A stretch of DNA of 23,237 nt from NCBI GenBank assembly GCA_943704525.1, contig CALSCQ010003180.1, positions 1 through 23,237 of the forward strand, written 5' to 3'. How positions within the stretch are numbered: position 1 is the stretch's first letter; each line of letters starts with the position of its first letter. The notes beneath the pieces are model-generated. The model was given only the letters and a program-made list of their open reading frames with translations. It was not told where the DNA came from and did not search any database. The translations under genes and the position numbers were made by a program. The stretch is from Pigoraptor vietnamica. Lineage: Eukaryota > Opisthokonta > Filasterea. Positions 9,562 to 23,237 of the stretch are shown piece by piece.

Positions 9562-11060
9562 CTACGCACGCCCATCTACGCCCTCTTCCTTCTGTGCACG
9601 TGCCACGGCTTGAATTTCCGACGAGCGCGTCTGAGTGTACCACGCCGAACCGCCGAGAATGAATGCGATGCCCATCCATCGGACAAGGGACACCTGACGC
9701 ATGAGTGAAAGGTGGTGAGGAACGGCCAAGCGGGGAACATACGCACTCTATACCCACGTGCACGCACCCACAAGCACCCACAAGCACACACACACACACA
9801 CGGCATACACACACACAAACGCACACAAAACACCCACCCTGTCGCCAAAGACTGCCATGGCAATGAGCGTCTGCAGCACGCCCTTGCACGCAGAGCTGAT
9901 CATGTGCGTGTTGGGACTAGTGACTTGAATCTGCAGAAAACCCGCTATGTTGATGAGGAAGCCGACGAGCCCCTGCGCGACAGGCGACGAAATCTTCGTG
10001 AGAGGGCGGTGACGGCGGGTTGCCGGCCACGTGCGTGTGAATACGGGCGTGTGTGTTTGCATAATCTATAGCTTCACCACTGCGTGATTATGGGTGCACA
10101 TAGCGTCCCAAACGAGTGAGTCGGTTACACTGCGGCTGTTTTGCGGACGGAATTATGCAGCAAGGCAACACAAACAAAACAAACAGTTGGCCTCTGGCAA
10201 GCGCGATATCGCAACACTCACCGTCACCGCCGTCCCCAAAACGAACGTACGCACGTCGCCACTCCCACCGGACGCGCCTGCCACCAGCGCAAACAGGCCC
10301 TGAAGCTGCCCAGTGGCGACAACGACGGGGACCATCGCCGCACTCGACAGAAGGTTGTTGTAGAAGACGAGCTCGAGGGTGTCGTCCGCCACGACCCGCA
10401 TTGCGTCCTTGATGACAATCGCGTGCAAAGCCGTGCCGAGCGCAGAAGAGACGCCGAAAGCGACGCCCGCGACCGTGACGCTTGCGCCGCCCAGCTCAGA
10501 GAGGCCTACGAGGAACCCAAGAGTGACCACACCACACGCGGCCAAGACGCGCGGTGACGACGGCTGCTTGAGCACGGCGTGAGAGAGCGCGACGGTGAAA
10601 GGCAGGATAAGGCCGCGTGCCACCTGCGCCACAGCAGACGATGGATGCCGATCGAACACGAATTAGTCTCTTTGAAGCGCGCGCACAACAGCGCACGCCA
10701 TTGTCTCTGTCACGTGAGACTTGCCTGGTAGAAAGAGGCGTCGACAAATTTGAGACAGAGAGTGTTCAGCGACAGCCCGACCGTGTTGAGGGCGATCAGA
10801 TTACGCACGCCCCAGCACTTTGCCCACGTGAGCGACGGCTTTCCCACGAGCCCCGCTGCGGCTGCCATGACATGCAGCACAACAGCAACGACAAACTGAA
10901 CCCACAGAAATGCGAGCTCATAGTCGCCCACACGCGAGGACGCAATGACCCATTTCGTGACGAGGAGCTGCGTGATCGACGTCGAGATGTAAAAGCCGAC
11001 CGCGAATGCGACGCGCCAAGCACTCACAGCGCCACTTGGGCCAGCGCGTGGTGCGTGCAT
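9562..11060 (-). CDS. SLC35C1: GDP-fucose transporter-like nucleotide-sugar transporter
   Basis: It is a DMT/TPT-superfamily Golgi antiporter, predicted to import GDP-fucose for glycosylation. There are four exons on the minus strand: 10725-11060, 10222-10623, 9838-9972 and 9562-9693, all joined in phase 0, giving 334 residues. The ATG at 11060 has A at -3. About ten hydrophobic helices are expected. Family landmarks are FYQVARGLILPFTV across the first junction, LVFYNNLLSS, QVTSPNTHMISSACKG and FILGGSAWYT near the C-terminus, which match SLC35C1 more closely than other SLC35 groups by memory. Intron 1 (10624-10724) starts GC, in the context CAG|GCAAGT. Intron 2 (9973-10221) and intron 3 (9694-9837) are GT-AG, and intron 3 holds a CA/TG-rich repeat. 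The C-terminus is short, hydrophilic and ends GVDGRA. Substrate specificity is inferred. Confidence 0.87.
9785..9836. repeat. CA-rich microsatellite in SLC35C1-like intron 3
   Basis: An interrupted CA array lies inside the last intron of the minus-strand transporter. On the sense strand of that gene it reads TG-rich and begins close to the 5' splice site at 9837. Confidence 0.85.
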
Positions 11061-11434
11061 GGTTGCAGAGGGGGCGCACACACCGAGATGCTCCGTAGTT
11101 CAGTCGGCGGAAATACCACATGCGGACGTAACAAGTAACGTTACTGATACCGCTGTTGCCTTTTCCGGGTTATCATGGCCGTATTGTCCTCATATGTGTA
11201 TTTTATAACAGCGTCATCATATATAGCGATTTTGTGCCTGCCATAAGAGGGTTTCCGTGGTGTTCATTGCCTCGTTTGAGCAGCAATTGGGTCACGTGAC
11301 TACCATTGTGTCTATTTCTGGCGTTTTTGCGTGGGCGCTCCCTCCGATTATTATTACACTCCGCTTGTATGGACTTTGTATGAAAGTGCCGCTAATTATT
11401 CCAACGGACACCAGGCGTCGTCGTATCAACACAC

Positions 11435-11492
<58 letters not shown>

Positions 11493-11689
11493 ACCACCAC
11501 ACACACACACACTCGCACACTCGCTTCTCGCTCATTCTCTCCTACTCTCCCTTCCTCTCAAATAGTCCCATTCTCCTGTATTCGCAGTTGGCAGAGTTGG
11601 GTTTTTCTCCTTTCCACTCGCTTTTGTTACTTTCACCTGTTCGTCAGTGTGTGTGTGCGGTTGCGCCCACGCGAAATCTTTCTGCGAAA
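11061..11689. promoter_or_regulatory. Divergent promoter region, SLC35C1-like / fimbrin
   Basis: No gene is visible in these 629 bases. They include a GTCACGTGAC palindrome (11291-11300), an AT-rich part around 11160-11240 with a TATATA at about 11220, and a long CA microsatellite (11436-11514). The last 120 bases before the fimbrin ATG are pyrimidine-rich and probably its 5' untranslated region. Confidence 0.5.
11436..11514. repeat. (CA)n microsatellite with CCA interruption
   Basis: About 28 CA units run from 11436 to 11491, then a short ACCACCACC interruption and more CA units. The array lies in the fimbrin upstream region. Confidence 0.95.
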
Positions 11690-14154
11690 ATGGTCAACTA
11701 CAAGGACGCCGCCGCGCGCTACAACTTCTCGGCCCAGGAGCTCGACAATCTCATTGCGCAGTTCCAGTCGTTCGACAAGGACGGCAACGGCTCTATTGAC
11801 GCCGCGGAGCTCGGCGCTGTCCTCAAGAACCTTGGCGAGAAGGCGACCATCGAGGAGGTCCGCGCGCAGATTCGCGAAGTGGACAAGGACCACTCTGGGA
11901 CGGTCGAATGGAACGAGTTTCTGATTGTCGTCGACAACCTCCGCAAGGCCAAGTCTGCGGCGACGTCGGGCTTTGGGAAGACGGTGCAGCAGCAGGCGAA
12001 GGTCGTCGCCGTCGGCGGCTCGACGGACAGCACGCAGCACTCGTTCTCGGAGGACGAGAAGCAGATGTTTGTTGCGCATATTAACATGGAGCTCAAGCAC
12101 GACAAGGACATTGGCGACCGCTTCCCTCTGAACGAGACGGACATGAGCATCTTCGAGGCCGTCAAGGTGTGTGTGCGCGTGTGGTTGTGTGTTTGTCCCG
12201 TGTGTGTGCGCGCGTGTGTTGTTGCGTCTTTGTCCCATGAGTATGTGCGCGTGTGTTGTTGTGGTTGTGTGTTTGTCCCGTGTGTGTGTGTGCGCTTGTG
12301 TTGTTGCGTCTTTGTCCCATGAGTATGTGCGCGTGTGTTGTTGCGTCTTTGTCCTATGAGTGTTTGTGCGTGTGTGGTTGTGTGTTTGTCCCTGAGTGTA
12401 TGGGTGTGCCCCGTGCCTGCTCGCATGCGGTCGTGTCACGTAGTAGCATTGCATGAGTGACTGGCGCGTGGACGTACCGGACTTTTGTAGTCCCACAGCT
12501 CCCGCTGTTACAGCTGTGACTAAGTCGTGCGCCTATGCGTCTGTCGCCGTGCAGGACGGTCTTCTCCTCTGCAAGCTCATCAACTCGGCCGTCCCCGACA
12601 CGATCGACGAGCGCGTGCTCAACATTAAGAAGAAGCTCAACCAGTTTGAGGTCGTCGAGAACCAGAACGTCTGCATCAACTCGGCCAAGGCCATCGGCTG
12701 CAACGTCGTCAACATTGGCTGCAACGACCTCATCGAGGCGCGCGTCCACCTCGTGCTCGGTCTTATCTGGCAGATCATCAAGGTGCGTGTCGCCCGCAGC
12801 GTCTGCAGTGGAAATGCCTCTGGTACATGTTGCGTGGGCGCGTGTGCGTGTGCGCGTCCCCTCGTCTGCATGGGTGCCGGAGTGGCTTTGTGTGCTTGTC
12901 CCTCTGTGTATGTTGATGTCGGCTTCTCACACACGCCCATGCCCGGTGTCTCTCCCCCTTTCTGCCTTTGCACCGCAGATCGGTCTTCTCTCGAAGATTT
13001 CGCTCGCCAACCACCCCGAGCTCTACCGCCTGCTCGAGGACGGCGAGACGCTCGAGGACCTCCTCAAGCTCCCCGCGGACCAGATTCTTATCCGCTGGGT
13101 CAACTACCACCTCAAGAACGCCGGCAGCCAGCGCCGCATCAAGAACTTCAGCGGCGACATTAAGGATTCCGAGGCCTACACGATCCTCCTCACGCAGCTC
13201 GACCCCAACTGCACGACGGCCCCGCTGCAGGAGAGCGACCTCACGAAGCGCGCCGAGCTCGTCCTCCAGAACGCCGACCGCCTCGACCCCCCTTGCCGCA
13301 AGTTCGTCACGCCCAAGGCCATCGTCGCCGGCAACCCCAAGCTCAACCTCGCGTTCATTGCGAACCTCTTCAACTTCCACCCCGGCCTCGCGCCGCTCAC
13401 GGAGGAGGAGAAGGCCGCGCTCGACGACGCGCTCTTCAACTCGGAGGGCGACCGCGAGGCGCGCGCGTTTGCGCTGTGGATCAACTCGCTCGGCATTGAT
13501 CCCTTCGTCAACAACCTCTACGAGGACCTCAAGGACGGCCTCGTGCTGCTGCGCGTGTTTGACAAGATCGCGCCCGGCAGCGTGAACTGGGACAAGGTGA
13601 ATAAGAACACGCCGATCACGTCCAAGTTCAAGCGCCTCGAGAACACGAACTACGCCGTCGTGATTGGCAAGAGCCTCAAGTTTTCGCTCGTCGGCATTGC
13701 CGGCGCGGACATTACGGACGGAAACAAGATGCTCACGCTCGCGCTCGTGTGGCAGATGATGCGCTTCCACGTGCTCTCGATCCTCAAGTCGCTGTCGAAG
13801 GACGGCAAGGACGTGTCGGAGGAGGAGATGATCAAGTGGGCCAACGAGACGGTCGCCAAGGCCGGCAAGAGCTCCAAGATGGACTCGTTCAAGGACGCGT
13901 CGCTCACGACGGGCATCTTCTTCCTCGACCTCATGGGGGGCCTCAAGAAGGGCATTGTCAACTACGACCTCGTCACGCCCGGCACGAGCGAGGCGGACGC
14001 GAAGCTCAACGCCAAGTACGCCATTTCGATTGCGCGCAAGCTGGGCGCGTGCATCTTCCTGCTCCCCGAGGACATTGTCGAGGTCAAGCCCAAGATGATC
14101 CTCACGTTCGTCGGCGCGCTCATGGCCGTCGCTAAGGGCGCCCCTGCGCATTAA
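11690..14154 (+). CDS. PLS: Fimbrin/plastin, actin-bundling protein
   Basis: It cross-links parallel actin filaments through two tandem actin-binding domains, in a Ca-sensitive way in many homologues. The exons are 11690-12166, 12555-12782 and 12979-14154, joined in phase 0, giving 626 residues, the usual family length. EF-hand loops lie at residues 29-40 ([12 protein letters not shown]) and 65-76 ([12 protein letters not shown]), both with the acidic residues needed for Ca. Four calponin-homology domains follow, roughly from residues 117, 265, 395 and 515. Signature stretches are [39 protein letters not shown] (exon 2), and [12 protein letters not shown] and [11 protein letters not shown] (exon 3). 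The start is gcgaaaATGgtc, with a purine at -3. Codons are strongly biased to C/G third positions, especially in exon 3, as expected for a highly expressed gene. Intron 1 is filled with a TG-rich minisatellite. Confidence 0.97.
12167..12405 (+). repeat. TG-rich minisatellite, about 80-bp unit, in fimbrin intron 1
   Basis: The array begins at the 5' splice site (AAG|GTGTGTG). A unit starting gtggttgtgtgtttgtcccg at 12181 recurs at 12261, a period of 80 bases. Each copy contains ttgcgtctttgtcccatgag, and a partial, more diverged third copy starts near 12375. Confidence 0.8.
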
Positions 14155-14474
14155 GCGTGTGCGCGTAGTGCGGTCGCGACGTTTGGTTTGACGTTGCGCT
14201 ACGGCAGCGGAGTGCGCGTGCAGTCTTTGTGTAGATAGATAAAAACTGAAAAATTTATTCGACGATCACCACGTTACCCAAATGGTATCCGGACAATGTT
14301 ATCGCTGAGACAACACCTCGAGCAGGGGAGGAAGGAAACGTTTTCGTCGCAGTGAGCTACGCTGGCAATGGGGAAGAAATTCGCCACGTATATAAAGGCG
14401 CGTTAACGCACGCGAACGATGCAACATCATCGCAAAACGAGCCTTTTAACTTCACTACTGTTAGAAAGCGACCG
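14155..14474 (+). promoter_or_regulatory. Fimbrin 3' flank and RING-gene promoter with TATA box
   Basis: The gap holds the fimbrin 3' end, with an A/T-rich stretch (gataaaaactgaaaaattta) near 14238-14258 that may direct polyadenylation, although no exact AATAAA is present. A strong TATAAAGG box lies at 14391-14398. That is 77 bases before the RING-protein ATG, which predicts transcription starting near 14420-14425. Confidence 0.65.
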
Positions 14475-15176
14475 ATGGCGACCACCGACGGTGCGACAGA
14501 CCTTGTCGGCCCCGACTGGACGGCTGTGCATCTCTTCCTGCACGGCCTGGACTTCACAGGCGACTTATATTCGCCTCCGGCCGTGCCTCCGCCGACCCTC
14601 TCGAGCGCACGCAATGGAAGTGGCGGTGACGGGAGCAGTGTCAATGGCAGTGCCGACCTGCCGGCGGCTGTCAACGGGCCACGCGGCCGCGTGCGCAGGC
14701 CTATAATGCCGGCCGAGCCCACCGACGCGCCTGGGATCCCGTTCTACTACCACAGTCCAGACGACATGCGGGGCATGTTCGAACCCTGCGAAGGCGCGTT
14801 CATGCCTCCTTCGCCACTCGGGCCCCACCCCATGCGCGCGCATCAATTCGCACGGGCGCCGGCTTCGGCATGGCGGGACTCGACTCTGAGGTTTTCGCGC
14901 CCTCCGTCGGGCACACGCACGCGAGCGAGCGCACCGCGTGTTTCTGTACCGCCCCCCATGGAGGAAGAGCCAGTGTACGAGACGGTGCCCGCGTGCGAAA
15001 ACGCGTGCGTCGGCTGTTATCAGCGCGCGATCAACACGGTGTGCATCCCGTGCGGTCACGCAAGCATGTGTGTCACGTGTGCGCGGGACCACGCACACTA
15101 CACGACCGAGTGCGCCGTCTGCCGCAAGCAGACCCAGATGGTCATCAGGTTGTACGTGACGCCCGCGGCCATCTAA
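14475..15176 (+). CDS. C-terminal RING-finger protein, probable E3 ubiquitin ligase
   Basis: This is a single exon of 233 residues. The frame is open upstream, but the first ATG is at 14475 (G at +4), downstream of a TATA box at 14391. The first 170 residues are Pro/Ser/Gly-rich and likely disordered. The RING is at the very C-terminus: C178-x2-C181-x11-C193-x-H195-x3-C199-x2-C202-x10-C213-x2-C216, then VIRLYV. The compact spacing and terminal hydrophobic strand resemble the IAP/MDM2/MIB-type RINGs that dimerise and bind E2 enzymes, where the tail after the last cysteine matters for activity. No BIR, ankyrin or other substrate domain is seen, so the target is unknown. It ends convergently with the TEX9-like gene, 130 bases away. 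Confidence 0.85.
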   Translation: MATTDGATDLVGPDWTAVHLFLHGLDFTGDLYSPPAVPPPTLSSARNGSGGDGSSVNGSADLPAAVNGPRGRVRRPIMPAEPTDAPGIPFYYHSPDDMRGMFEPCEGAFMPPSPLGPHPMRAHQFARAPASAWRDSTLRFSRPPSGTRTRASAPRVSVPPPMEEEPVYETVPACENACVGCYQRAINTVCIPCGHASMCVTCARDHAHYTTECAVCRKQTQMVIRLYVTPAAI

Positions 15177-15306
15177 GCCGACGAGTGCGAGCGTGCGCGC
15201 GTGTGTCGTTAGCTATGGGTGCGTCAGGGGTTGTTGGTGTGCGGGTCACACTTTGCTCTTGGACAGTGTGTGCGGGAAAGAGCCCATAAATTAAGCGGCC
15301 GTTGCG

Positions 15307-18525
<3,219 letters not shown>

Positions 18526-18679
18526 TAATGCGTTCCGTACGTGTCGTTGTGTACCAATGCAGTGTGAGTGCGTGTGCGCGCGGGTGTACGTGTGTGTGAG
18601 TGTGAGTGTGAGTGTGTGATGTGTGCCACTTCATTATTTTGGATTGCGAACGGCGACAAGGAATGCGCGCGCAAAACAG

Positions 18680-18687
18680 TGACGTCA
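18680..18687. promoter_or_regulatory. CRE-type palindrome TGACGTCA
   Basis: This is an exact match to the consensus cyclic-AMP response element bound by bZIP factors of the CREB/ATF type. It is 155 bases upstream of the TEX9-like ATG and about 690 bases upstream of the kinase ATG. Function is inferred from sequence match and location. Confidence 0.5.
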
Positions 18688-18995
18688 TGGCACCGTATAG
18701 CTTTAAATTTCCATATATAAATATGTAGTCTTAGTATTCACATAAAAGGCGATATCGTATTAAAATAATCCACTTATAGATATAAAGCACTTCCCAAACG
18801 GGAAAATTCGCGTCTGTGAGATTAAATTGATTCATAAGTACTTTCAATGTGTATCCATATGTAAATCATACTGCAGCATAAAGCAGCTTCGTGCAAAAAT
18901 ATTTAGGAAGTTGTATCTTCCAAAATAAGACATCACGTGACAGTATCCGTTCAGTAGGCTGTCCTGCGGGCACAACATCGCCCAGTGACTTCGTG

Positions 18996-19028
18996 GCACA
19001 CACAGACACACACACACACACACACACA

Positions 19029-19078
<50 letters not shown>

Positions 19079-19079
19079 T
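18996..19079. repeat. Compound (CA)n(CT)n microsatellite
   Basis: CA units run to about 19030 and change directly into CT units to 19079, with one CTTT interruption near 19062. The array is about 300 bases upstream of the kinase start. Confidence 0.95.
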
Positions 19080-19378
19080 CGGCACACGCACTACGAGCTC
19101 ACAACTTCTGCAAGGGTGCATGTCTACGCGCGCTCATATTACGGGGGAGAACGGATCAACACACCTTCGTGCTTTCTGGTGCCCTGCGCTGTTATTCGCA
19201 TCTCGCGCGTCTTCTCTGCCCTCCGATCATATTATCGTGCGTGGCGAGATTCGAAGTGGCTGCATTGAGACTCGGTACAGTAATTGGATAGCGGGCCCCC
19301 CTACGTGGGGCCGTATAGTCTGGCCCGCGATCCCATCGGGTGGATTTGCGTGTGCGCGTCTCGCACGGAGGCCACGCC

Positions 19379-21765
<2,387 letters not shown>

Positions 21766-22535
21766 ACGCACAGTTCGTTTTATCGTTCGTCAGGGTGACT
21801 GCGTTTGATGCGTTTTTTGCAAGCGTTCGCTGCTGCGTTGTTGTGAGTTTCCATGTCGGTTTGGCTCTGACGGTGGGCTTTGGGTGCTCCACTTCGCCAG
21901 TCCGTCTTCTCTGAAAAGTAGCCCGTGGTCGTGTAATTAAGCACAGGTTGGAGAGTTGGTCGCGATGCAGAATTTCAAGCACTGTCACCCGGTGCCGCCG
22001 GCGGGTCCGTTTTCGAAACAGAAAGTCACCAGCAGTGACGACTGCGGATCAATCCAGCTGCATGTTTTGATCTGGGCACTGTCGGTCGTCGAGCTGGTGA
22101 GCGCAGAGCCGAGCACGGGTTGATGGCACTGACGGTCGATTTTTCCGATCCGTCGGACTGGAACATCTGTTGCTGACGCAGACCACCGCACAAACCGAAC
22201 ACGAAAGCACATCAACCGCGCTTCACGGCGCCTTGGGGACACCGACACACGCGGATCGAGCTCGCCCTGCCTCCCCTTCGCTTCATGGACTCTGGGGGAC
22301 ATCCATCACGCTGACTGGGCACATCCCAGCCGTCGTCTTCGTTGGGTCCATCACTCAGCTGTTCTTCGCGTCACGGACGCCTTGGGGCCGTCGACACACG
22401 ATGGTCGAGCCCGTCTTTGTCGGCTAAGAATGTGCCCATTCGTGCGGGTGTAGGTCACTCGCGCGCCGGCGCAAGGGCAATAGGCGAAATCGCCCGTGTG
22501 TGACACTGCAACTGCGGACGCAAATCGCACGGAGG
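21766..22535 (+). other. Intergenic gap, kinase 3' flank and BLTP3-like upstream region
   Basis: No convincing gene is visible in these 770 bases. The first part is the kinase 3' flank and lacks an obvious AATAAA. The centre (22221-22420) contains imperfect direct repeats. The last part is likely the promoter and 5' untranslated region of the BLTP3-like gene; no TATA box is clear. Confidence 0.5.
22221..22420. repeat. Imperfect dispersed direct repeats
   Basis: A motif beginning cacgg(a)cgccttgggg and continuing cgacacacg ... tcgagc occurs at about 22224 and again at about 22372. A weaker relative, starting cttcatggactctggggg, lies between them at 22281. The copies are diverged and no coding sense is seen. 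Confidence 0.55.
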
Positions 22536-22631
22536 ATGGCCGGTTACGTCAAGAAGAAGCTCGTGCGGAGCCTCGCCATGTTCCTGAAGAACTTTTCGGA
22601 GGACCAGATCAACATATCTTTTCTCAAGGTA

Positions 22632-22727
<96 letters not shown>

Positions 22728-23108
22728 TGAAAGAGAGAGTGTGTGTGTGTGTTGGCGTTATCTCGGATTGTTCGCGGTGCTGATTGTCGTCGGGTCAAGC
22801 GCGTCAAGTGTATATGAATATGACACGTGTGCAATGTGGTAGAGTCTGTCTGGGTGCTGTTTCTCCCTGACGTGTGTTCGTGAACTCTATCGCCTTGTGG
22901 GTGTGGGTGTGGGTGTGTGAGTGAGAGAGAATGAAAGTGAGAGTGTGTGCGTGGCGCGTGAGTGTTTTTCCCCTTTTCCTAAGGGGGGATTTCTTGCATC
23001 TCATGGAGTATACGTGCGCAGGGCGAGGGCGAGCTGCAGAATGTGCAACTGAACGAGCGGTTTTTTGAGCACTTGCTTGAGCTTCCGCGCTGCTTTGCCG
23101 TGCGAAAG
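22536..23108 (+). CDS. BLTP3/UHRF1BP1-like bridge lipid-transfer protein, N-terminal fragment
   Basis: Only the first two coding exons are in the window: 22536-22628 (31 codons) and 23022-23108 (29 codons), joined in phase 0. The start is cggaggATGgcc, with A at -3. The 60 residues begin MAGYVKKKLVRSL, continue NFSEDQINISFLK|GEGELQN and end LELPRCFAVRK. This is the chorein-type N-terminus that caps a lipid-conducting groove in VPS13, ATG2 and BLTP proteins. The MAG-basic start and KINxSxLKGEGEL pattern match UHRF1BP1/SHIP164 (BLTP3) better than VPS13, by memory of the family. Those proteins bridge lipids between membranes on endocytic carriers. A third exon must lie past the window end, since intron 2 begins at 23109 and is still TG repeat at 23237. 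Confidence 0.78.
22633..22752 (+). repeat. Compound (TG)n(GA)n(GT)n microsatellite at a 5' splice site
   Basis: The TG run starts four bases after the GT of the BLTP3-like intron 1 donor (GTAATGTG). It continues to about 22710, changes to GA units to about 22728 and returns to GT. Confidence 0.95.
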
Positions 23109-23132
23109 GTCGGTTGAATCTGATGTATGTAC

Positions 23133-23237
<105 letters not shown>

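Larger units (their letters stand above)
18526..19378. promoter_or_regulatory. Divergent promoter region with AT-rich island, TEX9 / MAPKAPK2-like
   Basis: No gene is visible in these 853 bases. Next to the TEX9-like start is a TG/AG-rich stretch (about 18560-18620). A perfect CRE palindrome, TGACGTCA, is at 18680-18687. An AT-rich island, unlike the GC-rich surroundings, runs from about 18690 to 18910 with several TATA-like strings. A TCACGTGA is at 18933-18940. A compound CA/CT microsatellite at 18996-19079 precedes the kinase start. Confidence 0.55.

Noticed and set aside
11134-11145. 12-bp palindrome agtaacgttact in the fimbrin/transporter gap
   Set aside because: Several 12-bp palindromes are expected by chance in a window this size, and nothing else supports it.
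12167-12405. CRISPR-like or transposon array in the repeated sequence of fimbrin intron 1
   Set aside because: There are no unique spacers between units, the genome is eukaryotic and the units are simple TG-rich tandem copies within an intron.
12778-14151. Long minus-strand open frame (457 codons) opposite fimbrin exon 3
   Set aside because: It is a mirror of strongly biased fimbrin codons, rich in Glu/Arg/Val with no family resemblance. Fimbrin on the plus strand is certain.
18690-18910. AT-rich island as a transposon
   Set aside because: I found no terminal inverted repeats, target-site duplication or coding remnant, so it stays a composition anomaly only.
22170-22427. 85-codon open frame upstream of the BLTP3-like gene
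   Set aside because: It begins with TTG rather than ATG, spans diverged repeats and shows no domain or coding-like pattern.
22536-23108. VPS13 as identity for the last gene
   Set aside because: VPS13 N-termini begin MVFE and lack the MAG-basic start. The LKGEGEL pattern fits the BLTP3/UHRF1BP1 group better, though only 60 residues are available.

Overview
This is nuclear DNA from a GC-rich eukaryote. Coding exons are joined by GT-AG introns of about 80-390 bases, start codons often sit in Kozak-like contexts, and introns and intergenic gaps are full of CA/TG microsatellites. The gene set points to a flagellated unicellular relative of animals (a holozoan such as a choanoflagellate or ichthyosporean). 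It includes an SREBP precursor with an animal-type C-terminal domain, a MAPKAP kinase 2-type kinase, a TEX9-like ciliary/centrosomal coiled-coil protein, a GDP-fucose transporter-like protein, fimbrin, an ACAP-type ArfGAP and the start of a BLTP3/UHRF1BP1-type lipid-transfer protein. The species cannot be named from this sequence.

Layout, left to right: a small Cys-containing ORF (+, 117-368); a 77-bp tandem duplication; an unknown four-TM protein (-, 738-1559); an ACAP-like BAR-PH-ArfGAP (+, 1917-4401, 1 intron); an F-box protein with acidic tail and broken frame (-, 4569-5652); an intronless SREBP (+, 6343-9318); a GDP-fucose transporter-like SLC35C1 homologue (-, 9562-11060, 3 introns, one GC-AG); fimbrin/plastin (+, 11690-14154, 2 introns); a RING protein (+, 14475-15176, TATA box); a TEX9-like gene (-, 15307-18525, 15 exons); a MAPKAPK2/3-like kinase (+, 19379-21765, 9 exons); and the first two exons of a BLTP3-like gene (+, from 22536, running off the window).

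Genes are closely packed and mostly alternate in strand, so four gaps look like shared divergent promoters: 1560-1916, 5653-6342, 11061-11689 and 18526-19378. The genes do not form one pathway. They cover membrane traffic and lipid biology (ArfGAP, SREBP, GDP-sugar transport, lipid transfer), actin bundling, ubiquitin ligase components, cilia and p38-MAPK-type stress signalling. I see no dedicated new multi-gene system. The most notable points are the animal-like SREBP architecture, the very intron-dense TEX9 gene with a 31-base microexon beside intron-poor neighbours, a 37-G run in a kinase intron, and repeated TCACGTGA palindromes and other palindromic sites in the divergent promoters.

Exon coordinates were read by eye from splice consensus, reading phase and remembered family sequence; no alignment or transcript data were available.
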